From: Syncephalis plumigaleata
Lineage: Eukaryota; Zoopagomycota; Zoopagomycetes; Zoopagales; Piptocephalidaceae
NCBI GenBank assembly: GCA_025201365.1
Contig: JAIXMF010000003.1
Span: 868,001-932,000 of the forward strand
DNA: 64,000 bases
Reading direction: 5' to 3'
Below are positions 26,236 through 36,691 of the stretch, piece by piece. Positions within the stretch are counted from its first letter, which is position 1; each line of letters begins with the position of its first letter. Both the position numbers and the translations under genes were made by a program. Below the pieces are notes generated by a model, which was given only the letters and a program-made list of their open reading frames with translations, was not told where the DNA came from and did not search any database.

Positions 26236-28376
26236 ATGTCTACATCTACTAGTAGCAGTAGTAGTGGTAGCGGTAGCAATAATCAATCAGTATCTTGTGT
26301 TAGCGGGAATGCAGTTTATCCGGATTCCCTAGTTAACGATGAACATCACACCGTGACTATTAATCATAACCGCCAAGATAAGACCGGTCATTGTATCGCT
26401 TCGAGTATCGATGGTACAACCGCAATGTGCCACTAACCCTAATTGTCACCTCCACTTTTATCTCTGATACGGAATCTACTCCAGTGTGCGAGGAGGAGCA
26501 GTGGAGATTAAAAAAGAACGAGCAGATTCCGCTTGGTCGTTCGCTTATAATCTTTCTTGGACTATCACTTGCCGTATTCCTTTGTTCACTCGATCAAACA
26601 GTCATCGCTACGGCCATTCCACGAATCGCCTCAGATTTCAATAGCTTGGGCGATGTTTCTTGGATGGTAGGCTTATTGCTAACCACCGCAGCGGTAACGC
26701 CACTCTACGGCAAATTGGCACAAGTGTTCGGGATGAAACGGGTCTTTCTTTTCGCGCTATTCATGTTTCTGGGTGGCTCGCTCGGTTGTGCCTTATCAAC
26801 TAGCATGGTGATGCTAATTAGTTTTCGTGCCTTTGCAGGAATTGGCGGGGAAAGTATGTATGCCTTGGCATTACTTATTATAACAGGTATGATACATTGA
26901 TTAAGATTTGAGTATTTCACTAAATAACTCTACTATTCATTATCATTACTGTTCATTTTCATTAGCGATGTTCACCCCTGAACGCAGTGCAATCCTACAA
27001 GGCTGGATCGGTAGTGTGTTCATTATTAGCGCCGCTTTCGGCCCATTATTAGGCGGCGTATTCACCGACCATATCACCTGGCGTTGGGCGGTAAGTTGTC
27101 ATCAGCGTGCATAATCAATGGTGCATAGTCTAAATACCATAGGCTAGTTCTACATCAATCTACCTGTTGGTGTGGTGCATTTCTAGCGGTAGCGTTTGGG
27201 TTTCGCGACTCGACCAAGCATGATCAAATCAGGGAAAGGTTGAAACGAATCGATTATCTCGGTGCAATCCTACTGCTCATAACTGTCTCGTCCGCATTGC
27301 TGGCCCTTGGTTGGGGCGGAAATCAGTTCTCCTGGGATTCACCTGTGATTATCGTGCTTTTATGTGTCGCGACATTAGTAGGATGCTTATTTATTTGGGT
27401 GGAAGGCTGGTATGCCAACGAGCCATTTATTCCCGGATCTATTCTTCGATCGCCGAGCGTAGCCTTAACCATGATGGCGTCGTTTATGAGTGGATGGATT
27501 GTGTTCACGCTAGTGTACTATCTACCATTGTTTTATCAGGTAAATGACACGTTACATTTATTGATCATTAATAATGATAATAGGTCGTTGTTGTGGTTGT
27601 TGTTTTCATCTACACACACATCAATACAGCTTGTACGTAGCAAAACTGCAATGCAAGCAGGCATTCTGCTTATACCACTCATGATCGCTAGTTGTATTAG
27701 TACAGCGCTTACCACCATGGGTATCGGTAGGCTGGGAGCATGGTCATTTCCGACTACACTTGCCTCAGGCTTCTTCATAGTGGCTACTACGCTAGGTTTA
27801 TTGTTGACAGTTTGGGAATACGGTCATATTGCCTCGGAAATGGCCATTCTCGTGTTGGGCGGGATGGGCGGTGGAATGCTAATCCAGTCAGCATTCTTAG
27901 CAGCGCAGGCAACATGTAGCGGTAAAGGTAGCCTAGAATAAACTATGAAATAATTATATGCTAATGGTACATGATAGACATTGCGGTGGCAACGATGCTG
28001 TGCTCGTTTTTTCAAGTAATCGGTGCAACCATAGGACTAGCCGTATCGGGTTCGGTATTTGATAATGCAGTGAAGAACTATGTGCCTGAACTCAAGTTTT
28101 CCACGGTTGACTCCGGTAAGCATAGCAATGAATTACAATCAAAGAAGCTAACGGATGAGATAGGGCGGTGATGGTGTATCCGGATCATTGGAGGACATTA
28201 ACAATCTTCCTCACGATACTCGCATTATTGCCATTCATGGGATTGCCAAATCATTCCACATGCTATTCATTTCATTAATTCCATTCGCGATTGTCGCAGG
28301 AATCGGAAGCTGTTTCATTCGACCTCGTCGTTGGTCCGATGTTCAAAAAGATGCTAATGTCGCAAGTGCTCATTAA
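26236..28376 (+). CDS. MFS drug:H+ antiporter, DHA2 (14-spanner) type
   Basis: Plasma-membrane or vacuolar export pump. A cytoplasmic Ser-rich N-terminus (MSTSTSSSSSGSGSNNQS at 26236) leads to the membrane part: LGLSLAVFLCSLDQTVIATA contains the DHA-family motif D; LYGKLAQVFGMKRVFLFALF is the loop 2-3 motif; FRAFAGIGGESMYALALL is TM4; and ILQGWIGSVFIISAAFGPLL carries the antiporter motif C in TM5. The block FYINLPVGVV is also diagnostic. Further TM segments follow (YLGAILLLITVSSALLALGW; MMASFMSGWIVFTLVYYLPL; FSFFQ-like MLCSFFQVIGATIGLAVSGS), and the last TM is MLFISLIPFAIVAGIGSCFI before a short tail and stop at 28374-28376. Introns occur near 26885-26966, 27089-27144, 27540-27630 and 27928-27975. 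A frame change is needed near 26400 and another near 27180-27200. Substrate unknown. Confidence 0.88.
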
Positions 28377-29417
28377 TGTACATAATACATAATATAGTTA
28401 TTGTAATTAAAGGAATAATATTAAAATTAGCACGGTTTGGTTAATGCTTTAAGTTTGTATAATAGTACTACATACATTAATTAAACTGATGCTATTAAGT
28501 AATAGAGTTATAATAAAAAAGCCGTCTGCTGTTTATTTCTTGCTTAAGCGGTGTCACCATTGCTAATGGCGATGTGAATACCACCACCAACACTTACACG
28601 GAGGATTTCGTTCAAGTGAGGCGGGTTCGGATCGAGGAAACTAACTGGACGACAATGGAATGACTATTGCCATTGGCAATGTTATTAATGTGCCTTAACA
28701 GCTAGCATCAAGTAATAATGCAAGCTTTTATAATTTGGAAAGCATTAAAGGATGCTGTGGATATGCAAATGATAGTGAATGACGTTGTATGCTCAATTCA
28801 TGCTGATACAGGTCTCGTTGATAGAGACAGCAAGGCAAACTAGATGACTCGTACTAAATTGCATTCTGTTATGCCACATAAAGATGAAAGAAATACTGGC
28901 TAGTCAACAGATGATGATGCATGACCTTGTGCAATGCCAGTCAGTCAATGGATCCTTACTCGTGAAATGAACGTGTAGCATCCTCGATAAACCAGTCGAG
29001 CTGTGCAGCATTATCTATTAAGCAGCTATTCATGCTAATGATATTATACATTGTAAGATTAGTGGATACACGGACAGTCATTTGTTCATCTCATCTAACC
29101 TAATTCTACGTGTAATTCATGCATTCCTATTGATTGGTTTCCTTCAGTTATGCAATTCTGCCAATCGATCATACGTAATACATATGCAGCTACTGCTGAA
29201 TACTGACATAAATAAACTATCCTATCGCATTGACTAGATCATAATTGATACTATGGATGGTAGCATAACAGTAATAGGAATAGTAGAAGTATTGTTATTG
29301 CAAAACATTAAAATGCAACTAGTTTAGATAGTTGAATGAGAATGTCAATAATCATTGTTTACGTATAAAACAAATAGCATGTCATCTACTCTATTCTTTA
29401 TTATCCCACTAATTGGT
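28377..29417. other. 1-kb spacer with a possible stray exon
   Basis: Between the convergent 3' ends of the MFS and EXO84 genes. Most shows only short frames. At 28547-28669 the minus strand reads CRPVSFLDPNPPHLNEILRV then SVGGGIHIAISNGDTA and stops, with AATAAA eight bases further on; the plus strand over the same bases is also open (GVTIANGDVNTTTNTYTEDF). One of these may be the end of an eroded or unspliced gene. I cannot identify it. Confidence 0.3.
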
Positions 29418-32400
29418 CTAGACTGCCTCTTCTCCAAAGCGTCGTATCTCTATTTTCATTCGTTAGTATATGTCTCACGTGTTATACCATCTCTATTCTG
29501 ACCTTTGCCTGAGCCTTGAATGGCTTCAGTTACATGCGCATCGTACCAGTCGCCCGTCTATCATTTTTGTTCGAGGAGTAAGATACAGTCTAGTGTACAC
29601 GAGCAATAGCTTACCTGGAGTGTACGCTTAGAGTGTTTGTTCTGCGAGAAGTACAGACGCAGTGCTCGCTCGCACACCATATTGCCTGCACTGGCTGCGG
29701 TATCCGATACATAAGCATCGCACACCTTGAGTAGGAAATGGATATCAAGCACAAACTGCTGTACACCAGCATAGCCAAAACGACGCGGTTCTTTATCCTT
29801 CTCCCAGAACGAGGCTACATACGCATTAGTTAGTTAGTTAGATATACGTTATTATATACACTATATGCTTTGCACACACCATCGCCTATGCCTCTAAAAA
29901 ACTCCTCGAGTACATTTGCCATCACTGCATCGAGTGCTAATGGATGACGACGAATCTCAAGTGCCATCTTGTGCAAGCCATGCACCAAATAACAAATCTC
30001 CTTGGTCGGCTTGCCAAATTGCTCATCAGGCTCCATCTGTCATAGACAATTGTCATCGGTTATCGATTCATGTCAATGTTAGTCATCGCTCTACTTGCCT
30101 GCGAGTAATCGATCGTTTCGAATGGATACACTTTGCGCAACAGAATAGACGCCTTCTTGACACAGAGCACCTCTTGCAGTGTGATGGGAATCCTGTCAAT
30201 TATTCATGAGTATTAATGGTAGCAACAACAGTCATTCCTCGTATTCGTACCTCCCAGTCGATTACGCAACGATTGCAGTTCTGGAGTGGGACGATGGAAC
30301 ATTTTCTATGTTATCGCACACCATCAGTAATCTAGCATACGAGCATGCTATTGCCAGTTGACTTCTTACCGAGATTTGATGATAATACGTGGTAGGAAAT
30401 ATTCCTGTACGAAGCCTGCATCTGCCAACACGCCAAAACGCTAATCGTACAGCATGCATTAATAGTTGCTATCTATGGAATACAAGGTATTTGCCATGCT
30501 ACCTGTTGATCGTCCAATTCCAATTCCTCACAAGTAGCCAGCATGTGTTTTAGGTATCGCTCTATGATGGATGAGATACTGCCAACAACCGTAGCGTAAA
30601 TCTGCATCCAATATGCCCACGTCAATGATGCTATACAGTGCATGCTCGTATCTACTCACTGGACCGATGAGAGTAGGTTCATGTCTCGCGAAAATTCATT
30701 AATCAGCTTGTATAGCTTGGCCGTACTCGTTGTCAATTGCACCGCAGTACCTACTCCATTTTAGCATGCCACTGTTACCATCGTTGTATTGCTCATCTAT
30801 CCTCATGCACTTACTGCCGTCAACTTCCACTCCCACCATGCGGAATCTATCCTCCAATAATGATTTGGCGAGTGTGTCGGTGCACACCTTTTCGTATACT
30901 TCAATGGCATCGCCCAGATTCTTCACTAGCAGCTGTTCGAGTAGGAAAGAGATATCCAGGCCAATCTCCCGCAACTATTACATATCAATGCGCATTACTA
31001 TCGGTGTAGGCGTGCACATTCATTATGCCGATCATTACCTTTGCACATTCAGTTAGTGCACATTTGATACACTCGGCAATAACATCAAACGGCTGCTGGT
31101 CAAAGAACACTTGTCGACGAAACTTTTCCGCAAAGAAATCCATCTCCTGCTGAACCCACTTCATAAATTCTATCCTCCACGTTCATTTATATATATACAC
31201 GCACGCGTTATTACTGCTATGCTGCATTCATCATCCATCATCCATCATTTACCTGATACAGTTGCCGTATCATGAAATAGCTGATTATACCAAGTGCAAC
31301 TATGCTTAATTAGCGTAAACAGCATCACAGTTAGATTCTTGGTATACAGCATGACATCGTTGGATGTGATCAATTGTCTAAATAGCAACATTAGTAGTAT
31401 CAGCATTGAATACTCGCATTATTCAAATGACAATGTTAACTTGCCGCGTTCTTTCGCGTATCAATGTTGTACGTGTAAATAAAAAGCTACTGCGTGCCTG
31501 CATATGCGCATTAGCCGTGGATTATACATATTCCTACTGCATATAATACCTTTTCATGATATCCAATCTTCAATAGCCAATGAATACGCTGCTGTAGTTG
31601 TTGGCGTGTCAATAGCGGATTCTTGAAATCATCACATATTGTTGCGCTTAATCGCTCACTTCTCTCCTTGATCTTGTCATTGATCGCGTCCAATTCCTTG
31701 CCTTCCTTCTCCCATATCAACAGGGTCTGCTGAGCTAGCACAACGGTCATTACACATGATAAACGAGCATCCACTATGCGTGCCTACCATTCTCGACACA
31801 TTCGACTGCATCGTCAAACTCGCGATGTGCAATGTAAACATCCAACTCGTCGGAGAGATCATTCATCCAGCGTATCTCTGCCGGTATATCGTCGCCTGTA
31901 TTTTCTCCATTCGATTTATCCCTCTAGGAACACATTCAGCTTAGCAGACGCGGCTATGTCATAGTATACGATTATCCCTCGCCTACCTTATCGGATGACT
32001 TGTCCTTGCGTTTTGCTCTACGATGTGCTGCAGTGCATTTAATACATTTACCCGTCGACTATTTCATGTATCCTTTCCGCTTACCTTCCACCGAGTAATC
32101 ACTCTCCTTGCCAAGTTCCTCGCCAATATCCTTGAGTTCAGTGATTGCATCACGTAGCATCAACATGTCACTTTCCAACTGTGTCTAACTGTGAGTCAAG
32201 TTCAATAACTGCCGTACTACTACTACTACTACTGTCTCATAGAGTATGCCACAATAAGGATATTGGTAATCTCCTTGGAAATCACTACAAATTGGCCATA
32301 ATTCCGAAATACCTGTTCGCGCAAGTCAGCTGTAGCCGCGTCTCTCGACTCCACCAGCTGTGCATAGTAGGTGCGCACTGTTTCTTCATCGGCATCTGCT

Positions 32401-32468
32401 AAATGCTCCAAACTATGCGGCACATGAGCTATGGTAGCAATGGCAGCTTTCAAGGCCGGTGTCGACAT
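29418..32468 (-). CDS. EXO84: Exocyst subunit EXO84
   Basis: Subunit of the exocyst, which tethers secretory vesicles to the plasma membrane. The start MSTPALKAAIATIAHVPHSL is at 32468. The Vps51/Exo84 N-terminal signature follows: REQVFRNYGQFVVISKEIT joining LESDMLMLRDAITELKDIG. Then a basic stretch (AKRKDKSSDK), and a segment DLSDELDVYIAHREFDDAVE of the kind that opens the Exo84 C-terminal helical domain. Later exons give LLTRQQLQQRIHWLLKIGYH, WVQQEMDFFAEKFRRQVFF, LREIGLDISFLLEQLLVKNL and FVLDIHFLLKVCDAYVSDTA, ending IEIRRFGEEAV with the stop at 29418-29420. At least ten exons. A PH domain is expected in the family but I did not recognise one. One intron (32181-32263) looks U12-type. Confidence 0.88.
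32181..32263 (-). other. Candidate U12-type AT-AC intron in EXO84
   Basis: On the minus strand the exon ends GAGATTACCA and the intron begins ATATCCTT, an exact match to the U12 donor. The 83-nt intron ends ...TTAGACAC, an AC terminus. A CTTGAC element (32200-32195) fits the U12 branch-site core YTTRAY, with its A 15 nt from the acceptor, as the minor class requires. Splicing joins ISKEIT-K-LESDML in frame, which is the expected Exo84 sequence. No GT donor nearby restores that junction. Confidence 0.8.
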
Positions 32469-32724
32469 GACTGAATATCTATGGAATAAGCAGGTGGCAA
32501 TAGTCAATTTGGTGTAGCAATAAGATAAGTAAGATAGAATAGAACAAGTGTACAATGGAATCGAGTAGGTTAAGGAAGCAGCATTTGTCGTGACTTTTCT
32601 TCTCGTTCTAACACAAGTAAACAATGACACAACAACATTACCGATAACATCATCGACAATATCCACTTTGACATCTCGAGTTGATTATTGGCATCAACAG
32701 TTGGTAGATCGTCTTGATAGACCA

Positions 32725-32946
32725 ATGAGTGACAATATTGCCATTGATGCTATTCATCTGCTATTAGCGAGAACAGCTGCAATGCTATCAAATACTGCAT
32801 TAAATGCAACGACTACTACTTCTGCTGCTACTGTTACTAGCAACATTGACAGTGTATCAATGCATAAACCATGTCATGAAATCATGAACAATAAGCGTAC
32901 AAGCAGTGCATGCATCAATCAATCGACCATGACAATCAGTAACTAG
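32725..32946 (+). CDS. Possible first exon, unidentified
   Basis: An open frame upstream of and divergent to EXO84. It reads MSDNIAIDAIHLLLARTAAM then a Thr/Ser-rich stretch and ends SSACINQSTMTISN. The frame is open upstream to about 32590 (STLTSRVDYWHQQLVDRLDR) without a better ATG. Codon content looks coding, but no family is recognisable and no splice partner is evident. It may belong to the kinase-like gene further right or be spurious. Confidence 0.22.
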   Translation: MSDNIAIDAIHLLLARTAAMLSNTALNATTTTSAATVTSNIDSVSMHKPCHEIMNNKRTSSACINQSTMTISN

Positions 32947-33171
32947 TTTATTATGCGATAATGCCAATCAGTCCATCACGTTAAACCCTATGCTAACTAA
33001 GCAACGTCGCACTTTACCCGTTGACAATATGAATGCTCGTTGTATCTCCATTGATTAGTTTGTAATAAACATGCCTGTACCATTCTATATGTGATTACGA
33101 TAGGATACTGTCCCATAAACACATTCCACATGTTCATTGCCAGTACAACCAGTCCATTTTACCCACCAATC

Positions 33172-33244
33172 GTTTGTTTCCTTGAACAAAAATCCAAATC
33201 AGACAACACAGATTCGTGCCAATGCGTCTTCATTCATATGATTC
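33172..33244. repeat. 73-bp exact repeat, copy 1
   Basis: Identical over 73 bases to 36414-36486 in the same orientation, from gtttgtttccttgaac to tcatatgattc. Sequence on both sides differs. One frame reads VSLNKNPNQTTQIRANASSF before a stop, so it may be a copied exon piece. Confidence 0.95.
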
Positions 33245-33442
33245 GATTAACCGTCGCTTGTCACGCGTTCCCGTTGTCAGAGTCGGCACATCAAGTTGCC
33301 CTGCCGTGTAGTTTGCTGATAATGATGCTGTGATACCACTTTAGTGGCATGTTCAGTATACACCATAATATGCGGGATATATCCAGCCAATAAAGAAAAA
33401 AGACATAATAGTTTATTACTATGACTAACATACTATTACTAG

Positions 33443-34399
33443 GCAATTGCCGAGGCCAGAAAAACAAATCCTCAAGATGGCCAATACTTCGTGAATCACA
33501 TAGAGACATTCAAGACTGGTTTGCCATCTGCAACTGCAGAAACAGTCAAGAAGTATAGACCTAGTCTCTTGCCCAAAACAATCCCATTTATTAACTTTGG
33601 TCGATGCATGATTATGGAGTATGCTGGAGATATGTCATTGGATGAATACATTAAGACACTGAATGTCAACAATCGGGATCGTATTATCTACGATATAGCT
33701 ATTCAGCTTCTCAAAGGTGAGTCAATGACAATCATTGCTATTGCATATGTAATCTCTAACATTATTTGTATAGCCCATAGACTCCTCCATAAGAATCAGA
33801 TTATCTATAACAACATGAAATCTTCAGGTAAGTGCAGTATGGATATCATGACTTGCTAATTACTAATATCCATCATATTAGATATCATTGTAACGCGGGA
33901 TGCAAATAATAGTCCACATATCAAGCTTATTGACTTTGACACGAGTGTTATGTTCAAAGAAGGCAAGCACTTGTAGGAAAAATGAAGAATCAAAATTTGC
34001 GCAATTCACCACCAGAATACGCAAAGTATGGGTGGACTAGTATGCCAAAGGCTGACACTTGGTTTATTGGCGCAAGACTTTACCAGCTTATAACTGGTAA
34101 AAGCGTTACAGAAGATACTGTAGATATGTATGCAGAGGAATATGCTACTAGTAATCGTAATAGTTTTTTAGAGTTCTTGCAAGTTTTGTGAAGGATTTCA
34201 GTAACGGTTTACTTACTCCCCACCGGTTACAAAATACGGAAATGATGGTGGCGATGTTGCACCCTACCTAACTGATTTACTAAAGGTGCTCTTGACTCCT
34301 AAGGTGGCCGATCGACCAACACCAGAGGAGTATCTCAATAGACCAGCTGATATGCGACATCCTGCACAGATGCAGCTTGTAGTGCGCCCTCGTAATTAA
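33443..34399 (+). CDS. Kinase-fold protein with altered catalytic motifs
   Basis: A protein-kinase-like C-lobe split by short introns. The first visible exon opens after an AG at 33441-33442: AIAEARKTNPQDGQYFVNHI, then MIMEYAGDMSLDEYIKTL (hinge and helix D) and RIIYDIAIQLLKG (helix E). Across the next junctions it reads HLL-HKNQIIYNNMKSSDIIV, the place of the HRDxKxxN loop: the catalytic Asp position is Asn and the metal-binding Asn is Asp, while Lys is kept. IKLIDFDTSVMF stands where DFG belongs (DFD). PPEYAKYGWTSMPKADTWFI is the PE / DxWxxG block. The last exon has LLKVLLTPKVADRPTPEEYL, the subdomain XI Arg, ending VVRPRN. The N-lobe with its Gly loop and Lys is not found; it may lie in an unrecognised exon to the left. 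One or two frame slips near 33975 and 34185-34260. Activity is doubtful. Confidence 0.6.
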
Positions 34400-35040
34400 C
34401 GATACGCTATTGTCATGATCAATGTTCATGATAAATTATAAGCAAATGTCAAATACAATGAATCTATTTGCTTATTATCAGTCGATATAATGCATAGCAA
34501 TAAAGCTGCTTTTAATTACGATACTTTATTGGTGCAATGACATATTCATATACTAGAATGATTAGATAGATGTAATGGTCGTGTATACCGTTTAGTTTGA
34601 ATGCGTGGCAGCTATTCAAGCTTAAGATAGATTGAACGTACAAATACCAAGTCATGTATTCGTATAGTACGAATCAACGATGACACTTACAAATGAGCTA
34701 ATTATTGATTCATGATATGGATCAATATGGTTATACAGTTATCGAAATGTTATGTCACAGCAGGAATGCAATCGAATAGAACAACTAGGTGCACCCAATT
34801 GATTAACCATCGATCTTCATGTAATTATAAGCAAGAACTAGCCAGTCATTGATGATAGTATGTCATCGTGCTTTATTTACTCCTCTGTATGAAACAATAT
34901 TCATTATTTGCATTTATCTCAATGCTATATTTCTGGTATGTTATTTTACAATCGATAGCCACAAATGAACAATTCCAAATGCTGCATTGTCATTTACACG
35001 ATGCTCTAGATTGCTTAACATATATCCTCCTTGCACATGT

Positions 35041-36000
35041 ATATGACATCCATGGAGTGGATAAACGGTATATATATTGGATGTAATCACTGTGATGCAA
35101 ACACAACCAATGCTACTAATGTCTACACTCGGTCATTAGTGGACATGGCATCCAAGGCAGCAATTGGCATCTATGTTGTATGTGAATGCAATGGAAATAC
35201 CGGCTTTGAGATGGTGTTACAAGCATTACGCTACACTGCTTATTAACCATTCGATGGATGCTACAACATTGATAGAAATCAGAACAGAATCGCATGACTT
35301 GCCACTACGAAATGAGATCAGCAAGACGGTATCAAATGACATTATCGTTGTAGTTAGTCATTGCCACCAAGGAGGACATCATAAATCGTAGATGCTTGCT
35401 CTTTTATAATCTATCGACAATGCTTGTAGGCGGTGTTGACATGTCATTTCATTCACCACATTGATTGTTTGAGAAAGCAACTATGAAAAGATTGGTGGAA
35501 TTTGATTCATTGCACGACAACATGGTTTACAATACTGGCACGATAGAAACTACCCTTCTTCTTATTGTTACATTTATATCTCAGCACTATCAAAGAAAGA
35601 TCAATGACAATAGATAGCATACTCAGTAGTGGAGATATGCAATTTCTAGCGTTTAACACGGAAGCCAACGATGTTACAGTATCATAGCAAATATTAAAGT
35701 GAGAATATCACGTACGATTCTAGTGCTTGCAATTCCTCATAATGATGCAGAAAGAATGTCAATGATCGTTCCGCTAGACAGATATGCCATTACACATTCT
35801 TTAGATGGTATAGAAATACTTGGTTAAATTCGACTACTTCACGGAATATGCATAGCCATCCATTGTTATTCCTCATACTGTTGCATTTGACAACTATTTA
35901 TCAATTGCAACTGAAGATCTGCAAGAAATGTACGCATTTCAACTATTGATACGATAGTAGTTTATACGTCAAGTGTCACTACTCTAGTATGCGAGAGTAA
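35041..36000 (+). pseudogene. Decayed coding stretch, unidentified
   Basis: Several plus-strand pieces read like protein but are separated by stops and frame changes, denser than elsewhere in the window: EWINGIYIGCNHCDANTTNA with SLVDMASKAAIGIYVVCECN (35050-35245), TTLIEIRTESHDLPLRNEIS with SNDIIVVVSHCHQ (35255-35389), FEKATMKRLVEFDSLHDNMV (35470-35530), SMIVPLDRYAITHSLDGIEI (35758-35826) and VAFDNYLSIATEDLQEMYAF (35883-35940). No family is recognised. It lies with the kinase-like gene between the two copies of the 73-bp repeat. It could also be a real gene hidden by many sequence errors. Confidence 0.35.
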
Positions 36001-36413
36001 TGACAACGATCGATTAAGCATTGATTGGAGTAGGTATACGCATAGTGTCAATGCAACTTCAACTATCCACATGTATGGCACAATCATTGCTCTAGTTGTA
36101 CGTCATTGCTTCTGTCTACATGATTTGAATAACATACTGACAATAATATGGACTTATCAACATTTCTGATCACATTTGCATCAATGATAAATACCAGCAT
36201 TCCTATAATTTGGGAAATGAACCGATACTGATCACATCATCGCTGTTCCCTATTACATGGCATTGGAATGATTGTAAACATGTGTTTGTCGAATAGATAC
36301 ACCTGTATTCATACTGTCAATCCGATAAATATAACACTAGATGATTCAAGAATGTCGACTTATGCGACATTCACTTAGTAAATGATAGCTGGCGCACGTT
36401 AATTGTTGGTCAT

Positions 36414-36486
36414 GTTTGTTTCCTTGAACAAAAATCCAAATCAGACAACACAGATTCGTGCCAATGCGTCTTCATTCATATGATTC
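36414..36486. repeat. 73-bp exact repeat, copy 2
   Basis: Direct copy of 33172-33244, about 3.24 kb away and just beyond the 3' end of the metalloprotease gene. Identity is perfect over 73 bases, which implies a recent copy or a local assembly artefact. Confidence 0.95.
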
Positions 36487-36691
36487 TTTTGCGTTTTGCT
36501 TATAATAATTTGTTTATTATTTCCGTTGTTCTTACTAGAATAAAAGTTATACGTATTTGTTCTAATAATTACCGAGAAATGGATAAAGAAAAAAGACTGC
36601 TCATTTTATAGTATGATGACTATAATGTGAGTCCAGTGTTTGTTTGTATAATTAGTAGTTTATATGGTTTGTCATCTCCAAATGGTAAATG

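Noticed and set aside
32043-32075. Second U12 donor-like GTATCCTTT near 32068
   Set aside because: It lies on the plus strand, opposite to the EXO84 gene, and does not sit at any exon border.
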